Notes: generated by a model not told the origin, from the sequence alone. DNA of 43,982 bases from Flavobacteriaceae bacterium (GCA_018608425.1 JABAZL010000189.1:1-43982); one strand, 5' to 3'; positions 8,105 through 17,052 are shown, counted from the stretch's first letter. Translations and numbers: made by a program.

Positions 8105-9460
8105 ATGTCCAAAGACATCCATATCCGTAAAGGGTCAAACCTAAACCTCGAGGGTGAAGCAAACAAGATTCTGGTTGATATACCTGTTTCAAAGACTTTT
8201 GCTTTAAATCCCGATGATTTTTTCAACATCACACCGAAGTTGATCGTTAAAGAAGGAGATTCTGTTAAAAAAGGATCGCCACTATTTTTTTCAAAACACA
8301 ACCCACGAATTCATTTTGTTTCTCCAGTTTCAGGAGAAGTGACTGCAATTGTTCGAGGTGCAAAACGTAAAATTCTTCAAGTAATTGTTACTTCTGATGA
8401 ATTGAACGAAGCTGTAACGCATGAAGTTCCCAATTTTGAGTCACTTGATGCAGAGGCAATCAAAGAAATTATACTAAAAAGTGGTAGCTGGCCGTTCATC
8501 AAACAACGACCCTACAACACGGTAGCACAGCCAGAAGATACTCCTAAATCTATTTTCATATCGACCTATGCTACTGCTCCTTTAGATGTTGACTTTAACT
8601 TTTTGTTGAAAAACAACAAAGACGATTTTCAAAGAGGGGTTTCAATATTGAGCAAATTAACAACAGGTAATGTAAACCTTTCGGCCGACGAGTCGTTTAA
8701 AGGATTTTTTGACAGCATACAAGATGCTAATATAATAGGTGTTTCTGGACCACACCCTTCGGGGAATGTAGGTGTACAGATTCATAACGTGGATCCAATC
8801 AACTATGGCGAAAAAGTATGGGTAGTTAACCCAGAAGATGTAGTTAATATTGGATTGCTTTTTTCAACGGGTCAATTTTCTGCACAGCGAACGGTTGCAG
8901 TTGTTGGTTCGTCTGTCAATAAACCACAGTATTACAAAGCAACTATAGGGGCTGCTTTGCAACCTTATTTAGAAGCTTCTGCAATAAGTCTTGAAGAAGA
9001 AGTTCGTGTGATAAATGGAGATGTACTAAGTGGTTCAATTTCTTCAGAAGAAGGCTATGTTGGTTTTTATAACAATGTAGTATCTGTTATTCCAGAAGGA
9101 AATCACTTCCGAATGTTTGGATGGCTTCCTTTTGTAGATAACCATGTGCCTAGTATTTCTAGAACATCATTTTCGTGGTTGTTTGGATCTAAGAAATCTA
9201 AAGTTACTACAAACCTTAACGGAGAAGAGCGTGCACTAGTTGTTACTGGGGAAATGGAGAAAGTATTCCCAATGAATATTTTTCCAATGCAGTTGATTAA
9301 GGCCTGTTTGGTCGAAGATATAGAACGTATGGAAGCTCTAGGAATTTACGAAGTAGTTCCTGAAGATTTCGGCTTGATAGATTATGCTTCTACTTCAAAA
9401 ATTGAAGCACAAGATATCATCAAGAAAGGAATTGAGTTAATGATTAAAGAAGTAGGATAA
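8105..9460 (+). CDS. nqrA: Na+-translocating NADH:quinone reductase subunit A
   Basis: NqrA is the large cytoplasmic-side subunit of the Na+-NQR complex, which oxidises NADH, reduces quinone and pumps sodium; it is implicated in quinone binding. The 451-residue protein has the NqrA layout: an N-terminal barrel-sandwich hybrid segment (PKLIVKEGDSVKKGSPLFF ... VSPVSGEV), a central SGPHPSGNVGVQIH region, and a C-terminal segment with FPMNIFPMQLIKACL and EALGIYEVVPEDFGL. First gene of the operon, 11 nt before nqrB. The start follows a 30-nt AT-rich leader after the promoter box. Confidence 0.96.
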   Translation: MSKDIHIRKGSNLNLEGEANKILVDIPVSKTFALNPDDFFNITPKLIVKEGDSVKKGSPLFFSKHNPRIHFVSPVSGEVTAIVRGAKRKILQVIVTSDELNEAVTHEVPNFESLDAEAIKEIILKSGSWPFIKQRPYNTVAQPEDTPKSIFISTYATAPLDVDFNFLLKNNKDDFQRGVSILSKLTTGNVNLSADESFKGFFDSIQDANIIGVSGPHPSGNVGVQIHNVDPINYGEKVWVVNPEDVVNIGLLFSTGQFSAQRTVAVVGSSVNKPQYYKATIGAALQPYLEASAISLEEEVRVINGDVLSGSISSEEGYVGFYNNVVSVIPEGNHFRMFGWLPFVDNHVPSISRTSFSWLFGSKKSKVTTNLNGEERALVVTGEMEKVFPMNIFPMQLIKACLVEDIERMEALGIYEVVPEDFGLIDYASTSKIEAQDIIKKGIELMIKEVG

Positions 9461-9471
9461 AAACAAAACGT

Positions 9472-10629
9472 ATGAGTTTTTTAAGAAACAAAATTGATCA
9501 AATAAAAAAGCCTTTTGCTAAAGGCGAAAAGTGGGAAAAATTTGCTCCGGCTGTTAACGCATTTGACACTTTTTTATTTGTGCCAAATCACACCACACAC
9601 AAAGGAGCTCACATTCGTGATGCTGTAGATTTAAAGCGAACGATGGTAACCGTAATCATAGCACTTTTACCTGCCTTGATTTATGGAATATACAATACAG
9701 GGTATCAATATTTCATCCAAACTGGAGAAGCGTTCACTTTCTTAGACGCTTTCATCCACGGTTCATGGAAAATTGTTCCTATGATTATCGTGTCATATGT
9801 AGTCGGATTAACCATTGAATTTATTTTTGCGATCTACAGAGGCCACGAAGTAAATGAGGGGTACTTGGTTACTGGACTTTTAATTCCAATGATTATGCCA
9901 GTTGATATTCCCTTATGGATGGTCGGAATTTCTACTGCCTTTGCAGTATTGATTGCAAAAGAAGCTTTTGGTGGAACTGGGATGAATATTTTGAATCCTG
10001 CGCTTACCGCTCGTGCCTTTGCCTTTTTTGCTTATCCTACCTATATGTCAGGAAACAAAGTATGGGTTTCAGAAGCATCGAACGTAGATGCTATTTCTGG
10101 AGAAACAATTTTAGGGTCACTAGCAGCGGGTAACGATGTAAGTTATTCAATGCTCGAAATGTTCCAAGGATCTATACCCGGTTCGATTGCAGAGACATCT
10201 GCTTTGTGGATTGCGGTTGGAGCACTTATTTTGATATATACTGGTGTTGGTAGCTGGCGTATTATTGTTGGAGGAATTTTAGGAGCTGCAGTAATGGGCT
10301 TCTTGTTTAACCTTTGGGGTGCAAATGCGCTTATGAGTTTTTCTTGGATGAACCACTTAGTAGTTGGAGGTTTTGCTTTCGGTATTGTCTTTATGGCAAC
10401 TGATCCAGTATCTGCTGCACAAACCAATAAAGGAAAATGGATTTATGGAATTTTGGTTGGAATCTTCTGCATTCTGATTCGAGTATTCAACCCAGCATAC
10501 CCAGAAGGTGTGATGCTTGCAATTCTTTTAATGAATGTGTTTGCACCAACAATTGATCATTATGTAGTTGAAGCGAATATTTCTAAACGTAAAAAACGTT
10601 GGGCATCAACTCAACTAAAAACAGCTTAA
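9472..10629 (+). CDS. nqrB: Na+-translocating NADH:quinone reductase subunit B
   Basis: NqrB is a polytopic inner-membrane subunit carrying covalent FMN and riboflavin, and part of the sodium pathway. The 385-residue product has about nine or ten hydrophobic segments and the conserved stretches GYLVTGLLIPMIMP, GTGMNILNPALTARAF and ATDPVSAAQTNKGKW. The covalent FMN site should be the Thr in DAISGETILG, Thr212. The usual motif there is SGAT, but here Glu211 replaces Ala (codon GAA), an unusual change next to the attachment residue. It follows nqrA by 11 nt; nqrC begins 2 nt after its stop. Confidence 0.95.
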   Translation: MSFLRNKIDQIKKPFAKGEKWEKFAPAVNAFDTFLFVPNHTTHKGAHIRDAVDLKRTMVTVIIALLPALIYGIYNTGYQYFIQTGEAFTFLDAFIHGSWKIVPMIIVSYVVGLTIEFIFAIYRGHEVNEGYLVTGLLIPMIMPVDIPLWMVGISTAFAVLIAKEAFGGTGMNILNPALTARAFAFFAYPTYMSGNKVWVSEASNVDAISGETILGSLAAGNDVSYSMLEMFQGSIPGSIAETSALWIAVGALILIYTGVGSWRIIVGGILGAAVMGFLFNLWGANALMSFSWMNHLVVGGFAFGIVFMATDPVSAAQTNKGKWIYGILVGIFCILIRVFNPAYPEGVMLAILLMNVFAPTIDHYVVEANISKRKKRWASTQLKTA

Positions 10630-10631
10630 TT

Positions 10632-11426
10632 ATGAATAGAGATAGTAATTCTTATACCTTTCTTTTTGCAGCGATAATGGTTTTTGTAGTAGCCTCTTCT
10701 TTGGCTTTTACTGCTACCTCACTCAAAAGCAAGCAAGACGAAAATGTTCGTAAAGAACAAATGCAAAATATCCTGTCCACTATTGGAATCGAAAGCGATC
10801 GTGATGGTGCAGAAAAATTGTACAACGAATATGTAACCCAACAATTGGCACTTACTCTTGAAGGTGTGTCCGATGATGAGGTGAATGCATTTAAAATTCA
10901 ATTGGGTACTGAAGTAAAAAAGCCAATTGAACAACAACGTTTTCCTTTATATGTTGCGGAAGTTAAAGCAGAAACTTTTTACATCGTTCCCTTACGTGGA
11001 TCGGGCTTATGGGATGCAATTTGGGGGTATATCGCTCTTGAAAGTGATATGAGAACCATCAAAGGAGCTGTATTTGATCACAAAGGCGAAACTGCTGGTT
11101 TAGGAGCAGAAATTACGCAACAGTGGTTTCAAGATCGTTTTGTAGGTGAAAAAATAACCGATACTAATGGAACCCTTGTTGGTATTGCAGTTTCTAAAAC
11201 GAACAATGATCCGTTAGGAAACGACAAAGAGGACCACGAAGTAGACGCAATTTCTGGGGCTACCATCACGGGTGATGGTGTAACCGATATGATTTCTGAA
11301 CGCTTAGCACATTATACTCCTTACTTCAAACGTTCGGCTACTAAATCAGTAGAAGAAATTATAGAAGAAACTTCTACAGAAGAAGTACCAACAGAGGAAG
11401 CCCAAACTATTGCTTACCAAAATTAA
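10632..11426 (+). CDS. nqrC: Na+-translocating NADH:quinone reductase subunit C
   Basis: NqrC has one N-terminal transmembrane helix (YTFLFAAIMVFVVASSLAFTA, residues 7-27) and an FMN-binding periplasmic domain. The flavinylation motif DAISGATIT is intact, with FMN expected on Thr211 via a phosphoester bond formed by ApbE. The supporting segment is GAVFDHKGETAGLGAEI. The C-terminus is acidic and low complexity (EEIIEETSTEEVPTEEAQ). I start it at ATG 10632, 2 nt after nqrB, rather than the track's 10599, which lies inside nqrB. Length is 264 aa. Confidence 0.95.
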   Translation: MNRDSNSYTFLFAAIMVFVVASSLAFTATSLKSKQDENVRKEQMQNILSTIGIESDRDGAEKLYNEYVTQQLALTLEGVSDDEVNAFKIQLGTEVKKPIEQQRFPLYVAEVKAETFYIVPLRGSGLWDAIWGYIALESDMRTIKGAVFDHKGETAGLGAEITQQWFQDRFVGEKITDTNGTLVGIAVSKTNNDPLGNDKEDHEVDAISGATITGDGVTDMISERLAHYTPYFKRSATKSVEEIIEETSTEEVPTEEAQTIAYQN

Positions 11427-11430
11427 GATC

Positions 11431-12123
11431 ATGAAGCAAAAAAACACCCCGGTACAAAAACCAAGTTTATTCTTTGTCAATAAAGATAAAGAAGCCTTGT
11501 TTTCGAAAAAGAACAGAGCTTTACTTTCAGATCCTATGGATGACAACAACCCGATAACCGTTCAGGTTTTAGGAATTTGTTCTGCACTAGCGATCACAGT
11601 TCAGCTTAAGCCAGCCATCGTAATGAGTATTTCTGTTTTAGTTGTTATGGCAGCTTCAAACGTAATCATTTCCTTATTGCGTAATTTGATTCCCAATCGT
11701 ATTCGAATCATTGTACAACTTGTAGTTGTAGCTGCAATGGTTGTTTTGGTAGATCAGGTTCTAAAAGCTTTTGCTTACGATGTATATAAAGAATTATCGA
11801 TTTTCATCGGTCTGATTATAACGAACTGTATTGTTATGGGACGACTAGAGGCGTTTGCCTTGGCAAATACACCATGGAAATCCTTTTTAGATGGAATTGG
11901 AAATGCAGCTGGATATGGATTCATCCTTATTGTTGTTGCTTTTTTTAGAGAATTGTTAGGTTCAGGAAAATTATTTGGTTACCAAGTTGTTCCCGATGCA
12001 TTATATGCAATGGGATATGAAAACAATGGACTGATGCTCTTATCGCCAATGGCATTGATTACAGTTGGACTCTTTATCTGGGTTCAACGTTCTAGAAACC
12101 GTAAACTCATTGAAAAAAACTAA
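11431..12123 (+). CDS. nqrD: Na+-translocating NADH:quinone reductase subunit D
   Basis: A six-helix membrane subunit paired with NqrE. The half-helix cysteines that coordinate the intramembrane iron/iron-sulfur centre are present in GICSALAITVQ and IITNCIVMGRLEAFA. FFRELLGSGKLFGYQV is another NqrD signature. The start at ATG 11431 (230 aa) avoids overlap with nqrC; the track's 11410 start lies inside nqrC. The N-terminus is about 20 residues longer and more basic than I expect for the family, with conserved sequence beginning near LFSKKNRALLSDP. Confidence 0.94.
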   Translation: MKQKNTPVQKPSLFFVNKDKEALFSKKNRALLSDPMDDNNPITVQVLGICSALAITVQLKPAIVMSISVLVVMAASNVIISLLRNLIPNRIRIIVQLVVVAAMVVLVDQVLKAFAYDVYKELSIFIGLIITNCIVMGRLEAFALANTPWKSFLDGIGNAAGYGFILIVVAFFRELLGSGKLFGYQVVPDALYAMGYENNGLMLLSPMALITVGLFIWVQRSRNRKLIEKN

Positions 12124-12126
12124 GCT

Positions 12127-12744
12127 ATGGAAGCATACATTAATTTATTTGTAAAAAGTATTTTCATTGAAAATATGATTTTCGCCTACTTCTTAGGAAT
12201 GTGTTCCTATTTAGCGGTATCAAAAACAGTGAAAACAGCAGTTGGTTTAGGCTTTGCCGTTATTTTCGTTCTTGCAATTACGGTTCCAATTAACTTTTTG
12301 TTGGATACCTATTTGCTTAAACCGGGCGCATTAGCATGGTTGGGTGCAGATTATGCATCAATCGATTTAAGTTTTTTAAGTTTCATCATGTTCATTGCAG
12401 TTATTGCTTCGATGGTACAATTGGTTGAGATGATTGTAGAGAAATTTGCTCCAGCACTTTACGGTGCATTGGGAATCTTTTTACCCTTGATCGCAGTAAA
12501 CTGCGCCATCTTAGGGGGGTCGCTTTTTATGCAACAAAAAGATTTTGGCGGTGTACTAGAATCAGGTGTATACGGATTAGGTTCAGGGATTGGATGGTTT
12601 TTAGCGATCATAGCGATTGCAGCTATCCGAGAAAAAATAACCTATTCCAATGTTCCTGCTCCTCTTAAAGGATTGGGCATAACGTTTATCATCACAGGAT
12701 TGATGGCAATTGGGTTTATGAGTTTTATGGGTATTAAATTATAA
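12127..12744 (+). CDS. nqrE: Na+-translocating NADH:quinone reductase subunit E
   Basis: NqrE is the inverted-topology partner of NqrD in the membrane core of Na+-NQR. The 205-residue product contains the conserved cysteine half-helices [13 protein letters not shown] and [13 protein letters not shown] and the loop [20 protein letters not shown]. Six hydrophobic helices can be traced. It begins 3 nt after the nqrD stop and is followed after 9 nt by nqrF, so the operon is tightly packed. No missing key residues were noticed. Confidence 0.96.
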   Translation: MEAYINLFVKSIFIENMIFAYFLGMCSYLAVSKTVKTAVGLGFAVIFVLAITVPINFLLDTYLLKPGALAWLGADYASIDLSFLSFIMFIAVIASMVQLVEMIVEKFAPALYGALGIFLPLIAVNCAILGGSLFMQQKDFGGVLESGVYGLGSGIGWFLAIIAIAAIREKITYSNVPAPLKGLGITFIITGLMAIGFMSFMGIKL

Positions 12745-12753
12745 TTTCTACGT

Positions 12754-14049
12754 ATGGATTATACTATTATTTTAGCGAGTGTTGTTGTTTTCTTACTAAT
12801 CATTTTTATGTTAGTAGGTATGTTGTTGGGGGCTAAAGCCAAATTAATGCCTTCTGGGCCTGTAGCCTTGATGATTAATGGCCAAGACAATATTGAAGTT
12901 TCTTCGGGAAGTACCTTATTAACTACTCTTGGGAATAACAAAATATTTCTTCCTTCTGCTTGTGGAGGTGGAGGAACTTGTATTCAATGTAAATGTCAAA
13001 TTACCGAAGGTGGAGGAGAGATCTTACCTACCGAAAAGCCTCACTTTTCTCGTAAAGAAATTGCAGACGGATGGCGTTTAGGATGTCAGGTAAAAGTTAA
13101 AGAAAACATGGTGATTCAAGTACCTGAAGAGGTGTTTGGAATTAAAAAATGGGAAGCTACCGTACTCCGTAACTGGAATGTTGCTTCGTTTATTAAAGAA
13201 TTTGTTGTTGAGATTCCAGAAGAAATGGATTACAAAGCAGGAGGGTATATTCAAATTGAAATACCGGAATGTGAGGTGAGTTATTCTGACATTGATATTA
13301 CAGCCCACCCAGAGGAACACCCTGGAGAACCAGATAAATTTAAAATGGAATGGGATAATTTCAACCTTTGGTCGTTGAATATGAAAAATCCGGAGTCAGT
13401 TGAGCGTGCTTATTCAATGGCCTCTTTCCCTGCCGAAGGTAGAGAAGTGATGTTGAATGTTCGTATTGCATCTCCACCATGGGATCGTGCTAAAAACGGA
13501 TGGATGGATGTAAATCCTGGAATAGCTTCTTCTTATATTTTTGCTCAGAAACCAGGCGATAAAGTTACAATCTCTGGACCTTTTGGAGAATTTTTCATCA
13601 ACCCTTCTGAATCTGAAATGCTTTATGTTGGTGGTGGTGCTGGTATGGCTCCGATGCGTTCACACTTATACGAATTATTTAGAACCCTCAAAACTGGACG
13701 TATTGTTACGTTTTGGTACGGTGGACGTTCTAAAAGAGAATTATTTTACCTAGAGCATTTCCGAGCGCTAGAGCGAGATTTTCCTAATTTCAAATTTTAT
13801 GTAGCCTTGTCCGAACCTTCTGAAGAAGATAACTGGTCAGTCAAAGATGGTTTAGATGGAGAAGGAGATGGTTTCAAAGGTTTTGTGCACCAAGTAGTAA
13901 TTGATAATTATTTATCAAAACACGATGCGCCAGAAGATATTGAAGTTTACTTCTGTGGACCACCATTAATGAATCAGGCTGTAGAACGTATGGCTGATGA
14001 TTACGGTATACCACCCGAAAATGTTCGTTTCGACGATTTCGGAGGATAA
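12754..14049 (+). CDS. nqrF: Na+-translocating NADH:quinone reductase subunit F
   Basis: NqrF is the NADH-oxidising entry subunit. Domains in order: an N-terminal transmembrane helix (about residues 4-27), a [2Fe-2S] ferredoxin domain with cysteines in SACGGGGTCIQCKC and a fourth in RLGCQVKV, an FAD domain (RAYSMAS, GPFGEFF), and a NADH-binding domain (YVGGGAGMAPMRSHLYELF, FCGPPLMNQAV). It ends in VRFDDFGG, typical of full-length NqrF. Electrons pass from NADH to FAD to the 2Fe-2S cluster and on to the membrane core. Last nqr gene, followed by a strong terminator. Confidence 0.97.
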   Translation: MDYTIILASVVVFLLIIFMLVGMLLGAKAKLMPSGPVALMINGQDNIEVSSGSTLLTTLGNNKIFLPSACGGGGTCIQCKCQITEGGGEILPTEKPHFSRKEIADGWRLGCQVKVKENMVIQVPEEVFGIKKWEATVLRNWNVASFIKEFVVEIPEEMDYKAGGYIQIEIPECEVSYSDIDITAHPEEHPGEPDKFKMEWDNFNLWSLNMKNPESVERAYSMASFPAEGREVMLNVRIASPPWDRAKNGWMDVNPGIASSYIFAQKPGDKVTISGPFGEFFINPSESEMLYVGGGAGMAPMRSHLYELFRTLKTGRIVTFWYGGRSKRELFYLEHFRALERDFPNFKFYVALSEPSEEDNWSVKDGLDGEGDGFKGFVHQVVIDNYLSKHDAPEDIEVYFCGPPLMNQAVERMADDYGIPPENVRFDDFGG

Positions 14050-14060
14050 TATTTAAATAT

Positions 14061-14089
14061 AAAGGTGGCTCTTATGAGCCACCTTTTTT
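14061..14089 (+). terminator. Rho-independent terminator after nqrF
   Basis: An 11-bp perfect stem (AAAGGTGGCTC / GAGCCACCTTT), a 4-nt loop (TTAT) and a T-run follow the nqrF stop by 11 nt. It separates nqrA-F from the downstream small gene and apbE, which then need readthrough or their own promoter. Confidence 0.92.
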
Positions 14090-14111
14090 GGTTTACGTCT
14101 TAATGTTAAAT

Positions 14112-14492
14112 ATGAGCATGACTATGAAGATAATTAAAGAACAAGAGCTACACAACCTTGCAATGGAAGTTGTTGGTAAACGTATGGAAGAGGATGGTTT
14201 TGAATTTATGACTGTTAATTCTGAGTTACAAAAGGATCCTCAATTCGTGTGTCTAAAAGATAAAAAATTACATTTTGTAATTGTACGTGCTATTTCTTAT
14301 CCCAATAACCCATTGGATTATGATAAAGTACTCATGGAAACAGTTCGCTCACATGCTGAAAAATTTGATGCTAAAACGTATTACGCGGGAGTTGGATTGG
14401 CCCATGCAGATAACTATGAATTACCATTAACACCTAAAGATCCCTATGCAATTAATTTCCAAGGACTTCAGAAAATTGAACCCAATGCGTAA
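14112..14492 (+). CDS. Conserved small protein of the nqr-apbE locus, function unknown
   Basis: About 122-126 residues, soluble, with no signal peptide or membrane segment. I do not recognise a named domain. It has a mixed alpha/beta look: an N-terminal helix (KEQELHNLAMEVVGKRME), then strands (QFVCLKDKKLHFVIVRAI) and YYAGVGLAHADNYELPLTPKDPYAINF near the C-terminus. From memory, similar proteins in Flavobacteriaceae sit beside nqrF and are sometimes labelled subunit F, but this one has no 2Fe-2S, FAD or NAD motif. The stop overlaps the apbE ATG, so the two are coupled. Starts at ATG 14112, 14118 or 14124 are all possible; 14124 gives the MKIIKEQ beginning. Confidence 0.75.
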   Translation: MSMTMKIIKEQELHNLAMEVVGKRMEEDGFEFMTVNSELQKDPQFVCLKDKKLHFVIVRAISYPNNPLDYDKVLMETVRSHAEKFDAKTYYAGVGLAHADNYELPLTPKDPYAINFQGLQKIEPNA

Positions 14493-15477
14493 ACTTATTT
14501 TAATTTCCTTCTTGTTTGTCTTTGTCAATTGTTCTGACTCAAAACGTGTACAAGTACATCAAGGCTATGCTTTAGGAACTTCATATTCGATCCAATATGG
14601 ACTTATTGATACTTCTTATGATGAAGTTCAACAGGGTGTAGATTCACTGTTTACAGTCATCAATACATCCATGTCCACTTATGTTCCGACCTCAGATATT
14701 TCAAAAATCAATAAAGGTGATACTTCTATTGCTGTTGATTCTCATTTCAAGACTGTTTTTGCTAAAGCTACCTCAGTATGGAAAACCACAGATGGTTTCT
14801 TTGACCCTACGGTTGGAGCATGGGTAAATGCATATGGGTTCGGACCAGAAAAGCCTCTCAATACTCTTACGGATGAAAACAAAGCCTATCTAAGTAAAAT
14901 CACAGGCTGGAACACCATTGAGCTTACAGAACTCGGGTTTGTGAAAAAACAATATGCGGAAACTTACCTTGATTTCAATGCCCTAGCAAAAGGATATACA
15001 GTTGATGTAATAGGAGATTATTTGTCTCGACTTGGTGCTGTAAATTTTTTAGTTGAAATAGGAGGAGAGATCGTTGCGCACGGTGTTAGCCCAAAAACAG
15101 CAGCACCCTGGCGAATCGCAATTGACGATCCTAACCAACAAGAAGAACGCGATTTGATTCAAGTATTGACTCTGAAAGATGAAGCAATTGCTACATCCGG
15201 AAATTATCGCAAATCTAGAATTGATTCTGTAACTGGAGAGCGCTATGTTCATTCAATAAACCCACTAACAGGTAATGCCGTTAAATCAAATGTATTGAGT
15301 GCATCGGTTCGTGCTGCAAATTGCATGACTGCAGATGCTTACGCTACTGCACTAATGGTACTTCCTTTTGAGAAAAGTAAGGCATTGATTGAACGTTTAC
15401 CTCAAATAGAAGCCTATTGGGTAACCTCTTTCAATGACTCGATACAAGAGCATTTTTCAACAGGCTGGAAACAATAA
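14488..15477 (+). CDS. apbE: FAD:protein FMN transferase (lipoprotein)
   Basis: ApbE cleaves FAD and attaches FMN through a phosphoester bond to a Thr in target motifs of NqrB and NqrC. The 329-residue protein begins with a lipoprotein signal (lipobox ending FVNC, Cys16), placing it outside the cytoplasmic membrane where those domains face. Family motifs are present: ALGTSYSIQYG, FDPTVGAWV, DFNALAKGYTVDVIGDYL, EIGGEIVAHG, ATSGNYRKS, SINPLTG and TADAYATALMVL. I use ATG 14488, which overlaps the preceding stop by 5 nt; the track start at 14446 lies inside the upstream gene. Position just after nqrA-F supports the role. Confidence 0.96.
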   Translation, partial: RKLILISFLFVFVNCSDSKRVQVHQGYALGTSYSIQYGLIDTSYDEVQQGVDSLFTVINTSMSTYVPTSDISKINKGDTSIAVDSHFKTVFAKATSVWKTTDGFFDPTVGAWVNAYGFGPEKPLNTLTDENKAYLSKITGWNTIELTELGFVKKQYAETYLDFNALAKGYTVDVIGDYLSRLGAVNFLVEIGGEIVAHGVSPKTAAPWRIAIDDPNQQEERDLIQVLTLKDEAIATSGNYRKSRIDSVTGERYVHSINPLTGNAVKSNVLSASVRAANCMTADAYATALMVLPFEKSKALIERLPQIEAYWVTSFNDSIQEHFSTGWKQ

Positions 15478-15478
15478 A

Positions 15479-16231
15479 TTATTTTTTTGTCACTACTGGA
15501 ATCCGTTCGGTAGGAAGTGCAAAACGTTTTATGTCTCCTTCGGTTACTTCTTTAATGTAATCCACGGGAGTTGCTTTGAATCCAGCTTTTTGTAGTCGGT
15601 TGTAGTAATCTTGCCCATAAACACGCACATGATCGTACTGCCCAAAAATACGTGTACGCTCCTGTTGATCGGTTATAGAATCATCCTCAAAAGTATTTTC
15701 TCGGTCTTCTTCTAGCGGGACTTGTAAAATAGCAGTTCCTCTAGGTTTTAAAACTCGATATAACTCTTTCATTGCTTTCAAATCATTTGGAATATGCTCC
15801 AGTACATGATTACATAGAATCAAATCATAGCTATTGTCTTCAAATGGTAGTGCACAAATATCAGCTTTTACATCGGCTAAAGGAGAGTGTAGGTCAGTTG
15901 TGGTGTAGTCCCAATGCGAAAAGGATTTAAATTTCTTGTAAAAAACCTGCTCAGGAGCTACATGTAAAACTCGAATAGAGTCTGTTAAAAAGCTAGTTTT
16001 ACGATCCAAATACAACCACAAAAGTCGGTGTCTTTCCAAAGAAAGCGTTCCCGGGCAAAGTGCATTTTGACGTAAATTTTGATACCCATAGGGTAAGAAT
16101 TTTCGATATGAACTCCCATCAATAGGGTCGGTAAATTGATTGCCTTTAAAATATAATTTAATCAAAGGTCTAAACCAAATACTCAGTTGAATCAACCAAG
16201 GTCTAGGGACTAGGTTGAGAAGCGTTTTCAT
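15479..16231 (-). CDS. Class I SAM-dependent methyltransferase (type 11)
   Basis: A 250-residue methyltransferase with target unknown. The SAM-binding core is recognisable: a modified motif I (VLHVAPEQVF), the acidic residue at YTTTDLHSPLADVKADIC, then LPFEDNSYDLILCNHVLEHI and LYRVLKPRGTAILQVPL. The glycine-rich GxGxG loop is degenerate, which is common in this subfamily. A hydrophobic N-terminal segment (MKTLLNLVPRPWLIQLSIWF) might associate with membrane. Its start overlaps the map stop by 4 nt (ATGA), so it is the last gene of the gpmI-map operon; it converges on apbE with a 1-nt gap. Confidence 0.82.
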   Translation of the reverse strand: MKTLLNLVPRPWLIQLSIWFRPLIKLYFKGNQFTDPIDGSSYRKFLPYGYQNLRQNALCPGTLSLERHRLLWLYLDRKTSFLTDSIRVLHVAPEQVFYKKFKSFSHWDYTTTDLHSPLADVKADICALPFEDNSYDLILCNHVLEHIPNDLKAMKELYRVLKPRGTAILQVPLEEDRENTFEDDSITDQQERTRIFGQYDHVRVYGQDYYNRLQKAGFKATPVDYIKEVTEGDIKRFALPTERIPVVTKK

Positions 16232-17052
16232 AATATAAGAGCTTCTTTTCGGAAGGGAGCTTCTTCATGACTTGTAATGCCAAGAGCTTCGTATATGTAC
16301 TGAAACGTAGAAAGTAATTCAGGTTTTCCATCGATCAAGGCTACATCGTGTTCGAAATGAGCGCTTGGCAAACCATCTTCTGTTAAAATGGTCCAGCCAT
16401 CTTTCAGATGTTTGATGCGGTGGGTTCCTCTATTGATCATGGGTTCGATAGCCAAAACCATTCCGTCTTGAAATTTTTTCCCACGACCTCTTTTTCCATA
16501 GTTCGGAACTTCGGGCCCTTCGTGCATTGTAGTACCTAATCCGTGTCCAACCAATTCCCGAACCACGCCATAGCCTTCATTTTCGGCATGCTGTTGGATC
16601 GCATAAGCTAGGTCCCCAATGCGGTTTCCCGCTTTGAATTCAGCAATCCCTTTATACAAAGATTCTTTGGTAACCTGTAATAATTTTTCATTCTCTGGAT
16701 CGATTTCACCTACTCCAAAAGTATAGGCGTGATCTCCATAAAAACCATTTTTTAGAGAACCACAATCAATTGAAATAATGTCGCCCTCTTGCAAGGGATT
16801 TTTATTTGGAATCCCATGAACCACTTGCGCATTGGGACTCATACACAACGTATTTGGGAAATTATAAAGTCCCAAAAATCCTGGAATAGCGCCATGATCT
16901 CGAATACAAGTTTCCGCTTTGGCATCTAACTCCAAGGTGCTTACGCCGGGCTTTATTTCGCTGGCTAGCATACCCAAGGTTTTTGAAACGATCAAAGCAC
17001 TTTCACGCATCAATTCTATTTCTTCAGCATTTTTTAATACAATACTACTCAT
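16228..17052 (-). CDS. map: Methionine aminopeptidase, type I
   Basis: Map removes the initiator methionine from nascent proteins. The 274-residue enzyme has the pita-bread metal ligands in order: Asp in SIDCGSLKNGFYGDHAYTF (two Asp), His in LVGHGLGTTMHEGP, Glu in LAIEPMINRG and Glu in FEHDVALI. No zinc-finger extension precedes the catalytic domain. The N-terminal MSSIVLKNAEEIELMRESA matches the family start. It overlaps the thioredoxin-like gene upstream and the methyltransferase gene downstream by 4 nt each, implying coupled translation within one operon. Confidence 0.96.
   Translation of the reverse strand: MSSIVLKNAEEIELMRESALIVSKTLGMLASEIKPGVSTLELDAKAETCIRDHGAIPGFLGLYNFPNTLCMSPNAQVVHGIPNKNPLQEGDIISIDCGSLKNGFYGDHAYTFGVGEIDPENEKLLQVTKESLYKGIAEFKAGNRIGDLAYAIQQHAENEGYGVVRELVGHGLGTTMHEGPEVPNYGKRGRGKKFQDGMVLAIEPMINRGTHRIKHLKDGWTILTEDGLPSAHFEHDVALIDGKPELLSTFQYIYEALGITSHEEAPFRKEALIL

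Noticed and set aside
10599-10631. Longer nqrC start from the ORF track
   Set aside because: The extension lies inside nqrB; ATG 10632 directly after the nqrB stop gives the normal NqrC N-terminus.
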